DNA of 64,000 nucleotides. Origin: Amyloporia xantha (lineage: Eukaryota > Basidiomycota > Agaricomycetes > Polyporales > Adustoporiaceae). The DNA lies in assembly GCA_036971615.1 (NCBI GenBank), contig JAYKKR010000002.1:1240001-1304000 (forward strand), written 5' to 3'. Within the stretch, counting starts at the first letter, position 1. Every line of letters begins with the position of its first letter. The position numbers were made by a program, and so were the translations under genes. The notes beneath the pieces are model-generated. The model saw only the letters and a list, made by a program, of their open reading frames with translations. It was not told where the DNA came from and made no database searches. Below are positions 25,428 to 37,524 of the stretch, in pieces.

Positions 25428-26759
25428 TCATGCCCTCTTCGCAGCCTATAGGGATGAAACATAATGAGGGAAACTGAAAAGGACACCTAGGATGAGTGCT
25501 CACCCTTGCGCTCCGCGATGACGGAGCCGCTTTAGCGGTTGAAGCCTTCTTGGCTGCGGGCTTCGCCTTCGCAGGAGCTGACTTCCCAGTAACAGCCTAG
25601 GAAACAACATTTCAGAACGGAGCAATGGCTTGAACAGTGAAGCAAGTAACCTTCTTGGCAGAATCGCGCCTGCTCGACGCGGTCGTCTTCTTAGCTGCAG
25701 CGGGCTTCCGTCCCGCTGGTGCTTTCTTAATCTCCGCCTTCTTTGTTTCTGCCTTCTTGGCAGGGGCAGCCTTAGCCTTGGTGGTGGTCGACTTGGTGGT
25801 GGTCGACTTCGCCGCTGGAGTCGACTTGGTGGCAGCGGCCTTAGACGCTGGGGCAGCCCTCTTCGCAGGGGCGGCCTTTGCAGTAGACTTGGTAGAAGCA
25901 GGCTTTTTCGCTACTACAGGCTTCTTTGCGGTGACCTTAGCTGTCTTGGTAGCGGCGGCTTTAGGCTTAGTAACAACCTTGGGAGCCTTGGGTTCTGGCT
26001 TGTTCTGTTTCTTATATTACTAATCGACACAATAGACAAATTGAAGAGACATATACCTCTTTAGTGGCCAGAGGCTCAGGCGCACGAGCCGCCTTAGGAG
26101 GCAACTTCACGCGTCCAGAAGGACCTAACAAAGGTAAATATCAGCTACCAGAACGATTGGATTACACAGGAAAAGGACTTACCCTTAGGAAGGACGAACA
26201 TGCCTTTCTCGGCGCCGGTAGTGATCGCTTTGCTGAGCTGAGTTATCTGGGCATTACCGATGTCCAATTTGTATTTCTCCTCGACAAACCTGAGACGGCC
26301 ACATAAGCTGAGGGGTATCTATAAGTCCATTACCGACACTTACTTCTTGATCTGGGGACGGGAAACCCCGATACGGGCCTCATCTTTGTGATCAATGATA
26401 CACTCCTAAGAAAATGGGATATCGTATCAGAAACACACGCTACAAGGGCTTGGGATGCTAGGAAGAAGTCGGTATGCATTGCAAGTGAAGGGGACAGCGG
26501 CAGGGAAGATGACGGAGTATAGTGGCGCGCGGCGTCGGCCGCGCCCTGCGCCCTACCCCTTTTAGTCAACGGCGTAGACAACGTCCGAGGGGAAATGCAG
26601 CCCGCATAGTGTGAGGAGAATACATTGTAAAGACTATACAGAGGACTTATGAGTTACCTTGATCATATCGATCCAAGGCGGGTGAGCGGGAGCTGCGCGA
26701 GCAGCAGCCTTCTTCGATGCGGCCGATTTGGCGGTAGTGGATTTCTTGGTGGTCGACAT
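25428..26759 (-). CDS. Linker histone H1
   Basis: Binds linker DNA on nucleosomes and compacts chromatin. Seven exons are 26658-26759, 26344-26405, 26183-26289, 26057-26124, 25651-26004, 25504-25596 and 25428-25445, all in phase, giving 267 residues. After a Lys/Ala-rich start, the globular winged-helix domain runs from about residue 27 (HPPWIDMIKECI, RIGVSRPQIKKFVEEKYKL, QLSKAITTGAEKGMF). A long Lys/Ala/Pro tail with KSTTTK repeats ends in RAAKRA. The last coding exon is only 18 nt. It is divergently arranged with the Mzm1 gene at 27421. Confidence 0.93.
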
Positions 26760-27420
26760 CGTTGCTATGTAGTCGCTATGTAATAAGTTGCGGTTATGAG
26801 ATCGAGGGCAGAAGCTGCTGATGACTGTGAAGGGCGGAAGGAGCTGGAGGGAAGAGGGGCGGGGGATGGTGGTGGTGCGGGTTGAAGAGAGGTTGTTCAG
26901 ACTCCGAGGCGCGTCCGTCCCATTCAACAAACTGTAATCGCGTGTCACGTGAGGCTCAAACTCGGAAACTCGACCTGAGCAGTTGTTCAAGACGTGTAAT
27001 ACCCTCTAACATACTCAAGAGGGCTGGTATTGAGGAGAGGGAGGCGCGTACTTGCTCGCGCTGGTCCGAGATGCGAACAAGGGTCTTGGAGGGGACGTTG
27101 CGGCATACGCGCACTTGCAGCGGTGTCTGACTCGGTTATATCCAGTCATTATTTACCAAAACGGTGGTGTACGCACCTCTATGGTGTATAGAATCTGCGA
27201 CATATTTTTTTGAGGGATAAATATGGATAGTTATTGAGGACGAGGACGGTGAAGGGGCCATCTCGTGTGGGACTCGTTCGACAGCAGTGACCAAATACGG
27301 ACGCGTCTCGCATTCGATCGGATGCAGATCTCGCGAAGCCGGTCACGTGCTATGACCGCAATTCGCCCCGTGGCCAATTCTGTCGTCCCGTGTGTTGGCC
27401 ACCAGCAGCACTGTAGCAGC

Positions 27421-27897
27421 ATGTCCATCTCCCCCTCTCTCCTCGCCTCAGCCAGGTCAGCCTACCGCGACCTCCTCAGAGCATCTGCCATCACATTTGC
27501 TGGCGATGCTCACATCCGCAGTGGTGTGTACATTCCACAAATCTCATCGCTCATAGCTCACGGGGGTCTAGCCTTTCGCTCAAAGATACGCAACGAAGTC
27601 CTGACGTACCCACCGCCACCGGATCCAAAACAATTCGAAACGAAGATCAACTTGACCAAAGAGATTGCGGACGTATTGCGGAAGAATGTCGTGCAAGGGG
27701 TCAAAATAGAAGAGGCCCGCGATCCTGAGTCCTATGACAGATTTAGCAAGTCTGCTCACTCTGACACATGCGCTATCTTTCTCATGGCAGTTATAGAATT
27801 GCGAATAACGGAGCACACCGAGCTCGGATCGAACAACACTATCAAGGACCCAGCACCGATAGAGTCTAGCCGGAGCGCCAGGAAACGGACGAGGTGA
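27421..27897 (+). CDS. MZM1: Mitochondrial LYR-type complex III assembly factor Mzm1-like
   Basis: Members of this family stabilise the Rieske protein in the mitochondrial matrix during complex III assembly. Exons are 27421-27523 and 27572-27897, giving 142 residues. The LYR-like motif is in SAYRDLLRAS, followed by the family pattern TFAGD, FRSKIR, EIADVLRKNVVQG and ITEHTELG, ending in a Ser/Arg-rich tail. About 25 residues between EARDPES and LRITEH look like an intron, but no donor/acceptor pair restores the frame, so I leave it unspliced. The next gene starts 19 bp after the stop. Confidence 0.75.
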   Translation: MSISPSLLASARSAYRDLLRASAITFAGDAHIRSGVYIPQISSLIAHGGLAFRSKIRNEVLTYPPPPDPKQFETKINLTKEIADVLRKNVVQGVKIEEARDPESYDRFSKSAHSDTCAIFLMAVIELRITEHTELGSNNTIKDPAPIESSRSARKRTR

Positions 27898-27916
27898 GCC
27901 CCACGCCTGACGTGGC

Positions 27917-28481
27917 ATGCAGTCCACACCGCCCGTTCTCATTCTCACCAGCTCCGCAGATGCTGTCAAGGAGACTCATAGCGCCCCGCTTCCCAAATAC
28001 TACTCGCAGCTCAAGAAGGCGCACAAGCAGCGTGTCGTGCCCGAGCTGAAGGAGGAGGACATCGAGGAGGCGTTCGTTCGAGGTATGGGACACACGGGAC
28101 ACTCTCTAGATCGTGCATGTCGACAGTCTCAATGTATAGGCAGCGGCCCGGGTGGCCAGTCCATCAATAAAACTGAGAACAATGTGCAGCTGCTACACAA
28201 GCCAACCGGTATTCGCGTGTCTTGTCAGGAAACACGATCTCTGTCGCAGAATAGAAAGTTGGCCAGACGGCTTTTGCTGGAGAAGGTATTCGCTTATGGT
28301 GCTCCAGTGGCCCATTCTCTGTTCACTCAAACGGGGTGAAACCACCTAGGTCGACGCACTGTACAACCCTGGACTCTCGAAGCAAGGGATTAAGAAGGCC
28401 CTCCAGCAAGAGCGAAAAAGGCGAAGAAAGAAAAAGGCCAAACAGCAGCAGACTGAGACAGCAGACAGCGAAGATAGTTGA
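27917..28481 (+). CDS. Mitochondrial class I release-factor-like protein (GGQ domain)
   Basis: A peptidyl-tRNA hydrolase-type factor that rescues stalled mitochondrial ribosomes (Rso55/MTRFR type). Exons are 27917-28082, 28140-28285 and 28350-28481, giving 147 residues. It has [20 protein letters not shown] with the catalytic GGQ, and a basic tail ([15 protein letters not shown]) typical of this short ribosome-rescue class that lacks codon-recognition domains. The start is uncertain: the in-frame Met at 27917 gives an N-terminus unlike a presequence, while a Met at 27960 in another frame gives an Arg-rich, acid-free presequence-like peptide. Confidence 0.8.
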
Positions 28482-28780
28482 CCCTGGCGACTCAATCACC
28501 TGGCGCAAATTTCCTCCTTCAACTCCACTGTACCAGAAGGCGTCTAGCACTGGCATTGCTTGCCAGGAGTAGCAACAGTTTACGTATTAGATCTTCTCGG
28601 GGACATCTCCAGCGCGCCTGTTCTTATAGCATCGCGCATGCGTTGCGAATCATTGGACTCACAGCTGGCACAACCACCTGAGGACTTCTTCGTTTTTGTT
28701 GAAATATACGAGCCTTGAATATATGTAGCATTTCCGGCCAAGGTTCAGGTAAATACACAGGGATTTTGACCACTGGTCAT

Positions 28781-31700
28781 TCACTCCGGATTCAGCGGTG
28801 GCATAGCCCCCCGTCGGCCCTTCACCGGCCACATCTCCTCCATCGTCTCGGCGTCCCACAACCGTCCGCCACGGGCAACGTAGCGAATGTTGCGAGTGCC
28901 GCTGATGTCGCCCTCTAGCAGGTCCACGCCCGGCGGATAGACAACGAAGTCCGCTAGCTTACCGGGGGTGAGCGAACCTAAGGACGAATCGATGCCCAGC
29001 GTGATTGCAGCATCTGAGGTGGCCGCACGGATGACCTATGGGACAAGTTAGATTTACTGGGACATGAAAATTGACGAACGAGGGACATACCTCGTAGTTT
29101 GTCAAACCGCCTTGTTGCGTGAAGAACATTTCTGCGTGGTAGTTGAAGCCGAGCGGAGGTTCACCATGTGCGCCGATGTGCGCCCGCAGGCCTTTTCGCA
29201 CCATCTTTGCGGTGGAGATGGAGGTGTTGAAGAGGGCATACGCTACAGAACCATCAGCTGATCTTCATATACGAGGAAGGGAAGAAAAGCTTACATGTCT
29301 TGGGTCTCGCGGTTGACTCTGATAAGCCTTCCAGGATATCATGCCGCGTGAAGCGTCTCAGTCTGGACATGACCGTCAATTTCCTGCGAATTTTCCAACA
29401 GAAAGAATGGCACTCACTTCGGATCGTCGGGGATATCTTCCTTGGCCCAGATATATTGCTCGCCCATGACGCCCCCGTAGTTGACCACATGAGTGGGTGT
29501 GGACCCAGTCCCGCTCAACGCGTACAAAGTGAGGACATCGTCATACAGAACGGGTATGGGTAGGGGATGTTCAATCGTAGTCATGCCTGCAACGCTTGTC
29601 CGTGAGACTGCTGACACGTCACAAAAGTCGCACTCACCATCAATGATGTAGGTAAGATCCCAGTCATAGTTCATACCCTGTCAATACGATAAGGCCTTTC
29701 GCATATTGGGAGCACCTCGATAACAACTCACTCCTTCCGGAACGCAAAGCATGTTCAACTCACGAGCTGCCGATAGCAATCTCTGACGGGAAGCGCTGTT
29801 GAAACATACTATGAGTCGACCAGAAAAGCGATATGGAAAGCCGTCTCGTACCGTGCGGGTAGGTTGTAATTCTTGTACGAAAAGCTCGCTGGCCCACCCT
29901 CAGCCTTGATTCTAATGAGTGCGGAGCGTGCCTCATCCATGTCAACAATGTCCTGGTGCAAGTCGGGCGATGCTGCTCCATAGATCACGCCGCCGACCTG
30001 GAAGATGCGAGGCCCCACGAACTGGCCTCGCTCAAGACGGAATCGCTCCGCGAATCCGAGCACATTGTCTGCGCTTGGGCTAGAGAAACCGTCAGAATAC
30101 ACCGCACTCTGCAGCAAAGAGACTCAGTCGCACTTGTGCAGCGTAGTCACGCCATAAGCCAGGAATGTTTCCATTTCCCACGACTTGGCGGGGTACATCG
30201 TCCCAAAGCCATTCCAGTGCGCATGTACGTCTATAAAGCCTGGAACCACAAAGCCTACAGCCGCAGTGTTAGCGAGTGCTAGGGAAATTGTCAAAGGTTC
30301 GGAAGATCACCTCCTTGAGCATCAAGCACCGTGGCACCGTACGGGATGACAGCGTCCTGAGCACCTACGATCGCCTCGATCTCGCCACCACGTATGACCA
30401 AGATGGCATCCTCATAGACATCAGAGCGAAGATCACCTGTCTCCATCGTCAGGAGGGTAGCGTTGGCGATAACGAAGAAGTCGGCATTTGCGAGAGCCTC
30501 TGGATCGTTATTGTTAAGGCGCAGCGCAGCGGCTTCCTTCTTAAGTCGGCCTATGTCCGAGGAATACTCAACAATGACCTCTTGGAATTGAGGAATGTTC
30601 TTGGTGCAGGATATGCCGAATGTCTGAGAATCTTCTTGAGCAGCCGTCGAGCACACGTGTAACTTGGAGACATCAACCCAGTGGAGGAAAGAACCTAATC
30701 AGCAGAAGAATTCATGACTGGTTTACCGAAACTCCGCAATTTCGAACATACCAAGGAACCAGAAGAGCTTCTTTCCATCCCGGCTCCAGGTAATATCGTG
30801 GCCGCCGTCGACACTCAACCGGACAAGTCCCTTCGTCGCGTTTCCAGGTTTGCTCCAGACAGGTTCATCTCCCTCGACACCGGGGACAAAATATACATGA
30901 GCGAAGTCCACAAACGCGACTGCCTTGGCCTTGGCCGCGTCGGGTAGGTCAGGCATCGTGACAAGCTCAGTGGACATGCGTCCGGTAGCAATTGTGTCAT
31001 GCTTGTATTCTCCCGACTCGTTAGGTCCGGCAGCGAGATCAATGACAAAAGTCCGCCGCGGTGCTTGGACGAGGAGCTTCGTATTGCGTTCGAGGAAACG
31101 TATTTGAGTCCTCAGCAGATCGTCCGTATCAATCTCGCTAGGTACGAAGTGTACGTTCTTAACGGCAATATCGGAGGACTCTTGTCCTGGCGAGGGCAGC
31201 GCGATTTGACCGAGGTACAACCCTGCCCCTGCAGTCGCAACGATGTCGCCCGTCAGGTAATCTCCACCTGTTTTGATGAACGCAAGTTGCCTGGTTGATC
31301 CTGTGCACTCGCAAAGCACCGGAGCATAGTACCGGCCCAGCGGCAAGTCAGTCAGCTCATAAGCCTCGCCTGAGGTCAAGTTCGCTATCTCGATCGTCGA
31401 GAAGTTGACGTCGGACCAGCGCGCCTGGATGACCAATTCCTCTGCGTTGACAACGAACGCAGGCGAGTAATAAGGTGCCTCCGGATGAAGCGCGGGGACT
31501 CGATAGGCCTTTGAAGCGCCCTCACCCACATCTTGCACATAAGTAGCTCCTGACGCTTGGAACACTGCGCGTTCGCCCTTTGTGTCAACCCGTAATTCAG
31601 TAAATGCATGTACTCTCTGCGTGGGGGCAGTCTCTATCGCCGCGATATCTGCGTTGGCCATCACCGTCTCCGCCAGACGCTTCTCGATGTGGGCCACGAA

Positions 31701-33315
31701 CCGGACAGGCTTTGGCTCACCAGCCAGGATCTTCTCTCCAAGCGCGTTAGATGTGAGGGGAACGTGATATATTTGTCCGGCAGCCCAGATTAATATAGCG
31801 TCGTCCTTCGGAGAGAAAGCAAAGGAAGGGTATGTTCCCATTGGAGCGGAGATGACGCCTAAGTCGTAGGTAAGCCCGTGCCAGACATTGTGGATCGTCC
31901 CCGACTCCAGATCTCTGCAAGTAGAACTTAGTCTCGGCTAAAGAGAAGGATAGCGGGAGAAAAACATACTTGAGAACTAGCGCTTCCTTATCACGGACAC
32001 GGCGCACGAAAGCAAGGGTTCGGCCGTCCCGAGAAAGTTCTGGCCTAGTGGCGCCTCCAGGGAACGCGTCCACTAGGGTAGTCGTACGTTTTGAAGTAAT
32101 ATTGGTAGAAAAGATAGCGTAGACGCCTGAATGCACATCTACGCCAGTAACCTCAGTATCTCTGGAGTCCCAGCCGGTGGTGTAGCACGCACCTTTGCTG
32201 TATGAAAATGCACCGTTAGTGTCACGCACATTTTTGGAATATATCAGCGTATCGTCCCCCTTCCATATGAATTGCTCGGGACCAATCTGCTGATCTCCGT
32301 AGCGTTCTGGGCCCCACCCCAGCGAGAGTGTACGTCCGACCACGCGCTCGCCATCTCCAGCCTCAATATGCGAAGCTGATGATCCAAGCTCCGGGACTGT
32401 ATATCTCCAGCCCTCGCCAGCGCCGAGACTACGTCCGGAAGTGTACCACTTCGTCGCAATCACGTTATCACCAGACGGGTGGAATCTCGCATCAGAAACC
32501 CAGCGATAGGTCTCATTTGTCACTCGTTGGGCTTAACTGAAGTCAGTACATGGCAAGCAGTTGGGAGCTATTGTTAACGCACCGCCAAGACGTCCTTCGC
32601 GTATGAGCCTGCGCTGTTTTCTTTCGGCAGTCTCCTTGACACCACTAGCCAACAGCTCTTCCTCGAGGTCCTTTACTGCCAAGGCTTGGTACAACTCGCC
32701 ACTAGCACGGTGAGACCTGACATTCATAGTCTCGCAGCCTTTCCATTCCGTGACCCAGATGTTTTCAACGCCGAGCTCAGCATCACTGCGGAAAACGAGT
32801 CGGTCTCCCTCTGGAGAGAAATGCGGGTCGGAGTCGTGCGGTATCCCTAGCAGAATAGGATGCGCCTTCGACAGGTCCTCAGATGCCAACTGCGCGTCGG
32901 AGTAGGCGCCTGCAGGCAAGCAGTAGAGGTCGCCGAGCATATCGAATACAATTTCTCCCGTTTTCGGATGTACATCCAATCTGAGCCATGTCCCCTCTGT
33001 TACATCGTACTCGAGGAGACGTGGGAACGGATAGTCGGTAGAGATGTCCCATGGAGTCTGCTGGCGAATAGGCCAGACGTCATCCTTCCACTGGCTAGCA
33101 GGGTCGGCTAGCGCAATGGCAGGGGATGCTACCTGCTCTAAGGACGGTTCGCTATTCCAAGTCGTAACTGAAATACCCGGCAGGAATGTCGATAGCACTA
33201 CTGCTGATATGAGAAACAATACACCTTGCAATGCACGAGACACTTTGGGACGCCTATTCAGCCGATAAGGCAGAGTCGACTCTGGCAGATCGGACTTGAA
33301 GTCCATCTTTTCCAT
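28781..33315 (-). CDS. Membrane-anchored beta-propeller/amidohydrolase fusion protein
   Basis: Twelve exons are 32583-33315, 31970-32531, 30752-31914, 30311-30694, 30134-30254, 29852-30079, 29732-29795, 29638-29677, 29418-29586, 29295-29383, 29091-29242 and 28781-29035. All are in phase, giving 1319 residues. One transmembrane segment lies near residues 30-50 (VLFLISAVVLSTFLPG) after a basic stretch, suggesting type II topology. TolB/WD40-like propeller repeats follow (HFSPEGDRLVFRSD, ELSRDGRTLAFVRR, SFAFSPKDDAILIW). The C-terminal amidohydrolase domain starts near residue 910, with metal site HAH in GFIDVHAHWNGFG (about 958-960), YGVTTLHNPSADN, SYKNYNLP, and GSLTPGKLADFVV. These imply a metal-dependent hydrolase of cyclic amides or peptides. 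Substrate unknown. The gene is divergent from the MIF-like gene. Confidence 0.85.
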
Positions 33316-34047
33316 ACGTCGATCCAAGCAACTACTATCCTCGGGCTGCTACAGCCAGATACCTAGATTCCGTGCACCATGGCATTGCTGTTTAGTGGCC
33401 GACGATAAAGCTGGCAATGCTCAACTGACTACTCACTTGTCGAGTCGCCAACGGTCGGTGACAGCTAGTGCTTAAACTCCCGCCTTTGAACTCACCAGTA
33501 AGGGACCGAGTTCTCAAGCCTGAGAGCGGTGGATTTACGAGTGTTATGACTGCCTCCGCATAGAACGCGTATTACCGATTCATGAAATAGACGCCCATTT
33601 TGATTTCCCCTGAATCGTGATTCGCCTGCGATCAATGCATGCCAACGCCTTTCCTGCTCTTCCAAATCACATCGTGCATGGCTTATGCGAAAGACAAGAC
33701 GTCTGATCATCGACGAGCAGTCGGACTACTGATATATTGCTCCGGCAAAGGTGCCATTGGTGTGTAGGGCCCAGGCATGATCTCTTGGGGGTGAATGTTT
33801 ATCTACTGCCTATACTCTCTCATGGCTACCTCTTGGTGAGGGCGGTGAAAGCCTAGTCGCCTCTGGAGAGACTTCGTCGAATCGAGCCGTAATGTTCTCT
33901 AGTGACAGTGACATGGGTTACTCTGGACTGGATACGAAGATATGGCTGATACTTGGTCACAAGTTCCGGCGATCGATGTCTGTCCGTATTCAGTCCACAT
34001 ACAAACAGGAAGCCCACGGTGTTTCCTGAACCTCATCTTCCACTATC
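33316..34047. other. Divergent promoter region, no gene seen
   Basis: About 730 bp between the ATGs of the amidohydrolase (minus) and MIF-like (plus) genes. No supportable open frame. Confidence 0.4.
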
Positions 34048-34621
34048 ATGCCCAGTCTCGAGCTCAAGACTAACGTGCCCCTTTCCGATCCCAAGCTCTT
34101 CCTCTTGGAGTTCTCAGGAGTGAGTAAAGTGGCGCTCATTAAGACGCATTCTCAAAAGTACGCCTAGTTCGCCGCCAAGACGCTGAATAAGCCTGAGGTG
34201 TATATCTCCGTGAGCTACAACTACAACGAGAACCTCACTTTCAACGGATCATTCGACCCTGCTTTTCTGATGACCATTGTATGTCAATCGAATCGAGTTC
34301 TTCTTTCTTCGTGTTCTGACGGAATGGAAGACGAGCTTGGACAACATCAAACCTGCTCTGAACGAAGCATATAGCAAGGCCTTCTTCACCTTCTTCGAAA
34401 GCAAGCTTGGCACACAGACTGATCGTGGTTACATGTACGTGCAGCTGCGTATTGCCTCATTTGCCAATGCATTGACCTCCCGCCGCAGTACCTTTTTTGA
34501 TCCTGGTAGGGCAAACATGGGGTACGGGTCACTTTTCGTGTCCTGGACCGCAGTGCTCACCTCTCATGATCGTCATAACAGTTATCAAGGGACCACTTTC
34601 ACCACACTCTTTGGCAAGTAA
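34048..34621 (+). CDS. MIF-like tautomerase
   Basis: Member of the macrophage migration inhibitory factor/tautomerase superfamily, which uses the N-terminal proline as catalytic base. Exons are 34048-34119, 34168-34278, 34331-34434, 34489-34521 and 34582-34621, giving 119 residues, close to the family length. MPSLELKTNV supplies Pro2. KPEVYISVSYN, FNGSFDPAF, DRGYITFFDP and NMGYQGTTF follow in the family order. The physiological role in fungi is unclear. Confidence 0.85.
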
Positions 34622-35163
34622 TTACATGGAGTGTTAGATGTGAAAGACAAGGAAGGAAGTTCATTTCCGCAGATATTTGTTCTGCTACATTGTATTACAC
34701 CCTATCTACTTATCTACTATGCGGGGAAGATTTGCCTCACTCTACGTGCTCATTGAGGTGTTCGGAAACGGAAACATTGCCCTGAGGATTCTTTCTAATT
34801 CAAGCTTGAAATTCGGTCAAACACAGACATAATCCATTTAACACTCTATCTTCCTGCTTGAGGACTGCAATGCTAAATATGTACTCATATTTACCCCCAT
34901 GATGCTGCTACTCAGCGTCCTTGAGCCTTTCCTTTCTGCTAACGAGTGGCAGTGCTTACCGCCCACTATTTCCTTATTTGGTAATCAGACCTGTTCTCGA
35001 CCATGTAAGCGCCCGTTAGCGCAGCTAACCGTTGCAACGCGTTCAGGGTGCGTGCACTGCTCAACCTCAAACCTGTATTGAACCAGACGCGTGCGCTGCA
35101 AGTTCTTCATCGCATACGAATTTACATTGCGAGGTTACTAACCTGTGTGTTTTGCAGAACAAA

Positions 35164-37171
35164 ATGTCGTCGGGCGGCCTGCACTCACTGGCTACGATTA
35201 TCAAGAGGTACGTGCCATGCTAGTTACACACGACCAGACCTTGATGGGCATGATCTTGCAGACTAGAGGCTGCGACTTCTCGGCTCGAAGATCTGGCCAA
35301 CCTACCTCAGCCAGGGCTTGTCGCGGGCGTGCAGAACGCCTCGGGTTCCTCTGCTTCTCAGGCATCCTCAGAGCCTACACCTGTACCCCCACCTGGACCT
35401 CACCCACCGGCAGCTGCGGCAGTGGAGGTACCGAGGAATGTGCACGCGTTCGACGAGATAATCATTGAAGGCAAACTTGCCCCCTTTGTGGACTTGACGA
35501 AGAGTTTTGCCAGCCCGGCCGTAGTCGAGCAGGTGCGTGCTCCTCCATTGTTTATGTGCCTGTTTACCGGAGAGGATAACGGTAATGTATAAAGGCGTCT
35601 CTCCTCGAAAAGGAGTTCCATGACTTGCGCGCGCTGCTTCTCTTGGCCGGTAACTGTAAGAAGCCTGATCAGGCGACGTTCGAGTCATTGCTCGCACCAC
35701 TGCAGAAAGATATTGAGGCGATCACGCGTGCGAAGGAGGCAAACAGGAAGGATCGGGATTGGTTCAATCACTTGTCTACTGTGGCTGAGGGAGCAACATG
35801 CGTCGGTTGGGTCACGGTGGTGAGTGGTCGTGAAGCGCGGGCCGTCGCATACTGAGCAATGTGGGCTTATGGTACCTGTACGACAGGAGCCAAAACCTGG
35901 CCCCTTCGTCGCTGAGGTGAAGGACTCGACAATGTTCTACGGAAACCGAGTCATGAAAGAGTTCAAAGACAAGTATGACCTATCTTTCTGAGTTTCCTGA
36001 ATACTCTATGACCGTATCTTGCTTCCTAGGGACCCAAGGCACGCGGATTGGGTCAAAGGCTATCTATCGCTGCTTGAGGAATTGCGCAAGTATATCATGG
36101 AATATCATACCACTGGATTAGTATGGAATGCCAAGGTAAGAATATCTAAAATATCACTTTCGGTCTTTCCTCATATCGCCCGTTCCCCGAACTAGGGCGT
36201 GTCTGTTGAGCAGTACAACGTGTCGTCCCAGAGCACTGTTGCGCCAGCTGGAGCACCACCACCGCCTCCACCACCGCCACCTCCCCCGGCTGTACCACCT
36301 CCTGCGGCCGCATCGCCAGCACCGGCCGGAGGTGTCGCAGCGGTATTTGCCGAGCTCAACAAAGGCGAAGAGGTCACAAAGGGTTTGCGCAAAGTAGACA
36401 AAAGCCAAATGACGCACAAGAACCCCGCCCTCAGGGCTAGTGGCACTGTCCCTAGCTCGCCCGGAGCTGCTAGTAAGCTGCTAGAAACTGATAGTTTAGG
36501 TGGCGCTGACTTGATGCACGATGTAGCGGCGCCGAAGCGGCCAGCTAAGCCCAGCAAACCGCAGGCGCTTGCAGGGAAGAAGCCTGCGAAGTTCGCGCTG
36601 GAGGGCAATAAATGGGCCATTGTGAGTGCTTATTGGCGGAACGATGAGTTCGTTTGACTCAACCATGCCATAGGAGTATCAAGAAAATGAATCCGCCTTG
36701 ACGGTAAAGGATGTAGAGATCAGTCAGACTGTCAATTTATATGGGTGCAAGAGCTCCACGGTCATAATCAAGGGCAAGTGTAACGCAGTCACCATGGGTA
36801 AGCAAGTTTTCAGAACAGTAGTAACGTCTATTGACTCTGTCATGCAACTAGTGAACTGTACGAAGACATCCGTACTCGTTGAGAATGTGATCTCCTTCGT
36901 TTCGGTGACCAGTTCCCCCTCGTTTGTACTGCAGATCACCGGATCCGCACCCACGATCCAGCTAGACTCTACAGACTCGGGACAGATCTATCTGTCGAAA
37001 GACTGCCTGGGTGTGGAGATTACGACGGCAAAGTGCAGCAGCATCAACGTGAGCTTGCCTGTGGAGGGTGAGGAGGAGGGCGTGTTTGCTGAGCAGCCGG
37101 TGCCGGAGATGTTCAGAACAGTGGTCACGAATGGTAAATTAGTCACGACGGCCGTCGAGCATGCTGGATAG
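35164..37171 (+). CDS. srv2: Adenylyl cyclase-associated protein (CAP/Srv2)
   Basis: An actin-monomer recycling protein that also links Ras to adenylyl cyclase in fungi. Exons are 35164-35207, 35262-35532, 35595-35819, 35887-35972, 36030-36135, 36196-36621, 36674-36797 and 36852-37171, giving 533 residues. An N-terminal oligomerisation segment (RLEAATSRLEDLA), a helical folded domain (FVDLTKSFASPAV to WNAKGVSVEQYN), a polyproline run near residue 260, a WH2-like stretch (LRKVDKSQMTHKNP), and a C-terminal beta-helix CARP domain (VEISQTVNLYGCKSSTVIIKG) occur in the canonical order. The region 34622-35163 upstream has no other gene. Confidence 0.93.
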
Positions 37172-37524
37172 GAATAGGATAAACCATGTCACGTTTTGCT
37201 ACTGTATACTGCGAACTTGCTTATCTTTTTGCTGGTACTTTGCATTTCAGCTGTTGAACACGGCCGCGAGTGACTGCCTTTGCCCCAGCCGAGCCGAGTC
37301 CGATCCCATCACAACCGGCTTGATCGCGATCGTAACAGACGCCCGCGTCTACTGTATTTCGGTTGGGGACACAGCCGCAATCAATGTCTGCCCTCGCCCT
37401 CAGCATCCACTGCAGATAGTGGAACGTACGACAGGCAATTGAACAATTTCTGAAACTTCTACATTGAAATATTCCGGAAAGTGACATCTGAGCACGCTCG
37501 GCTACATGGACAGCACAGGGTGGC

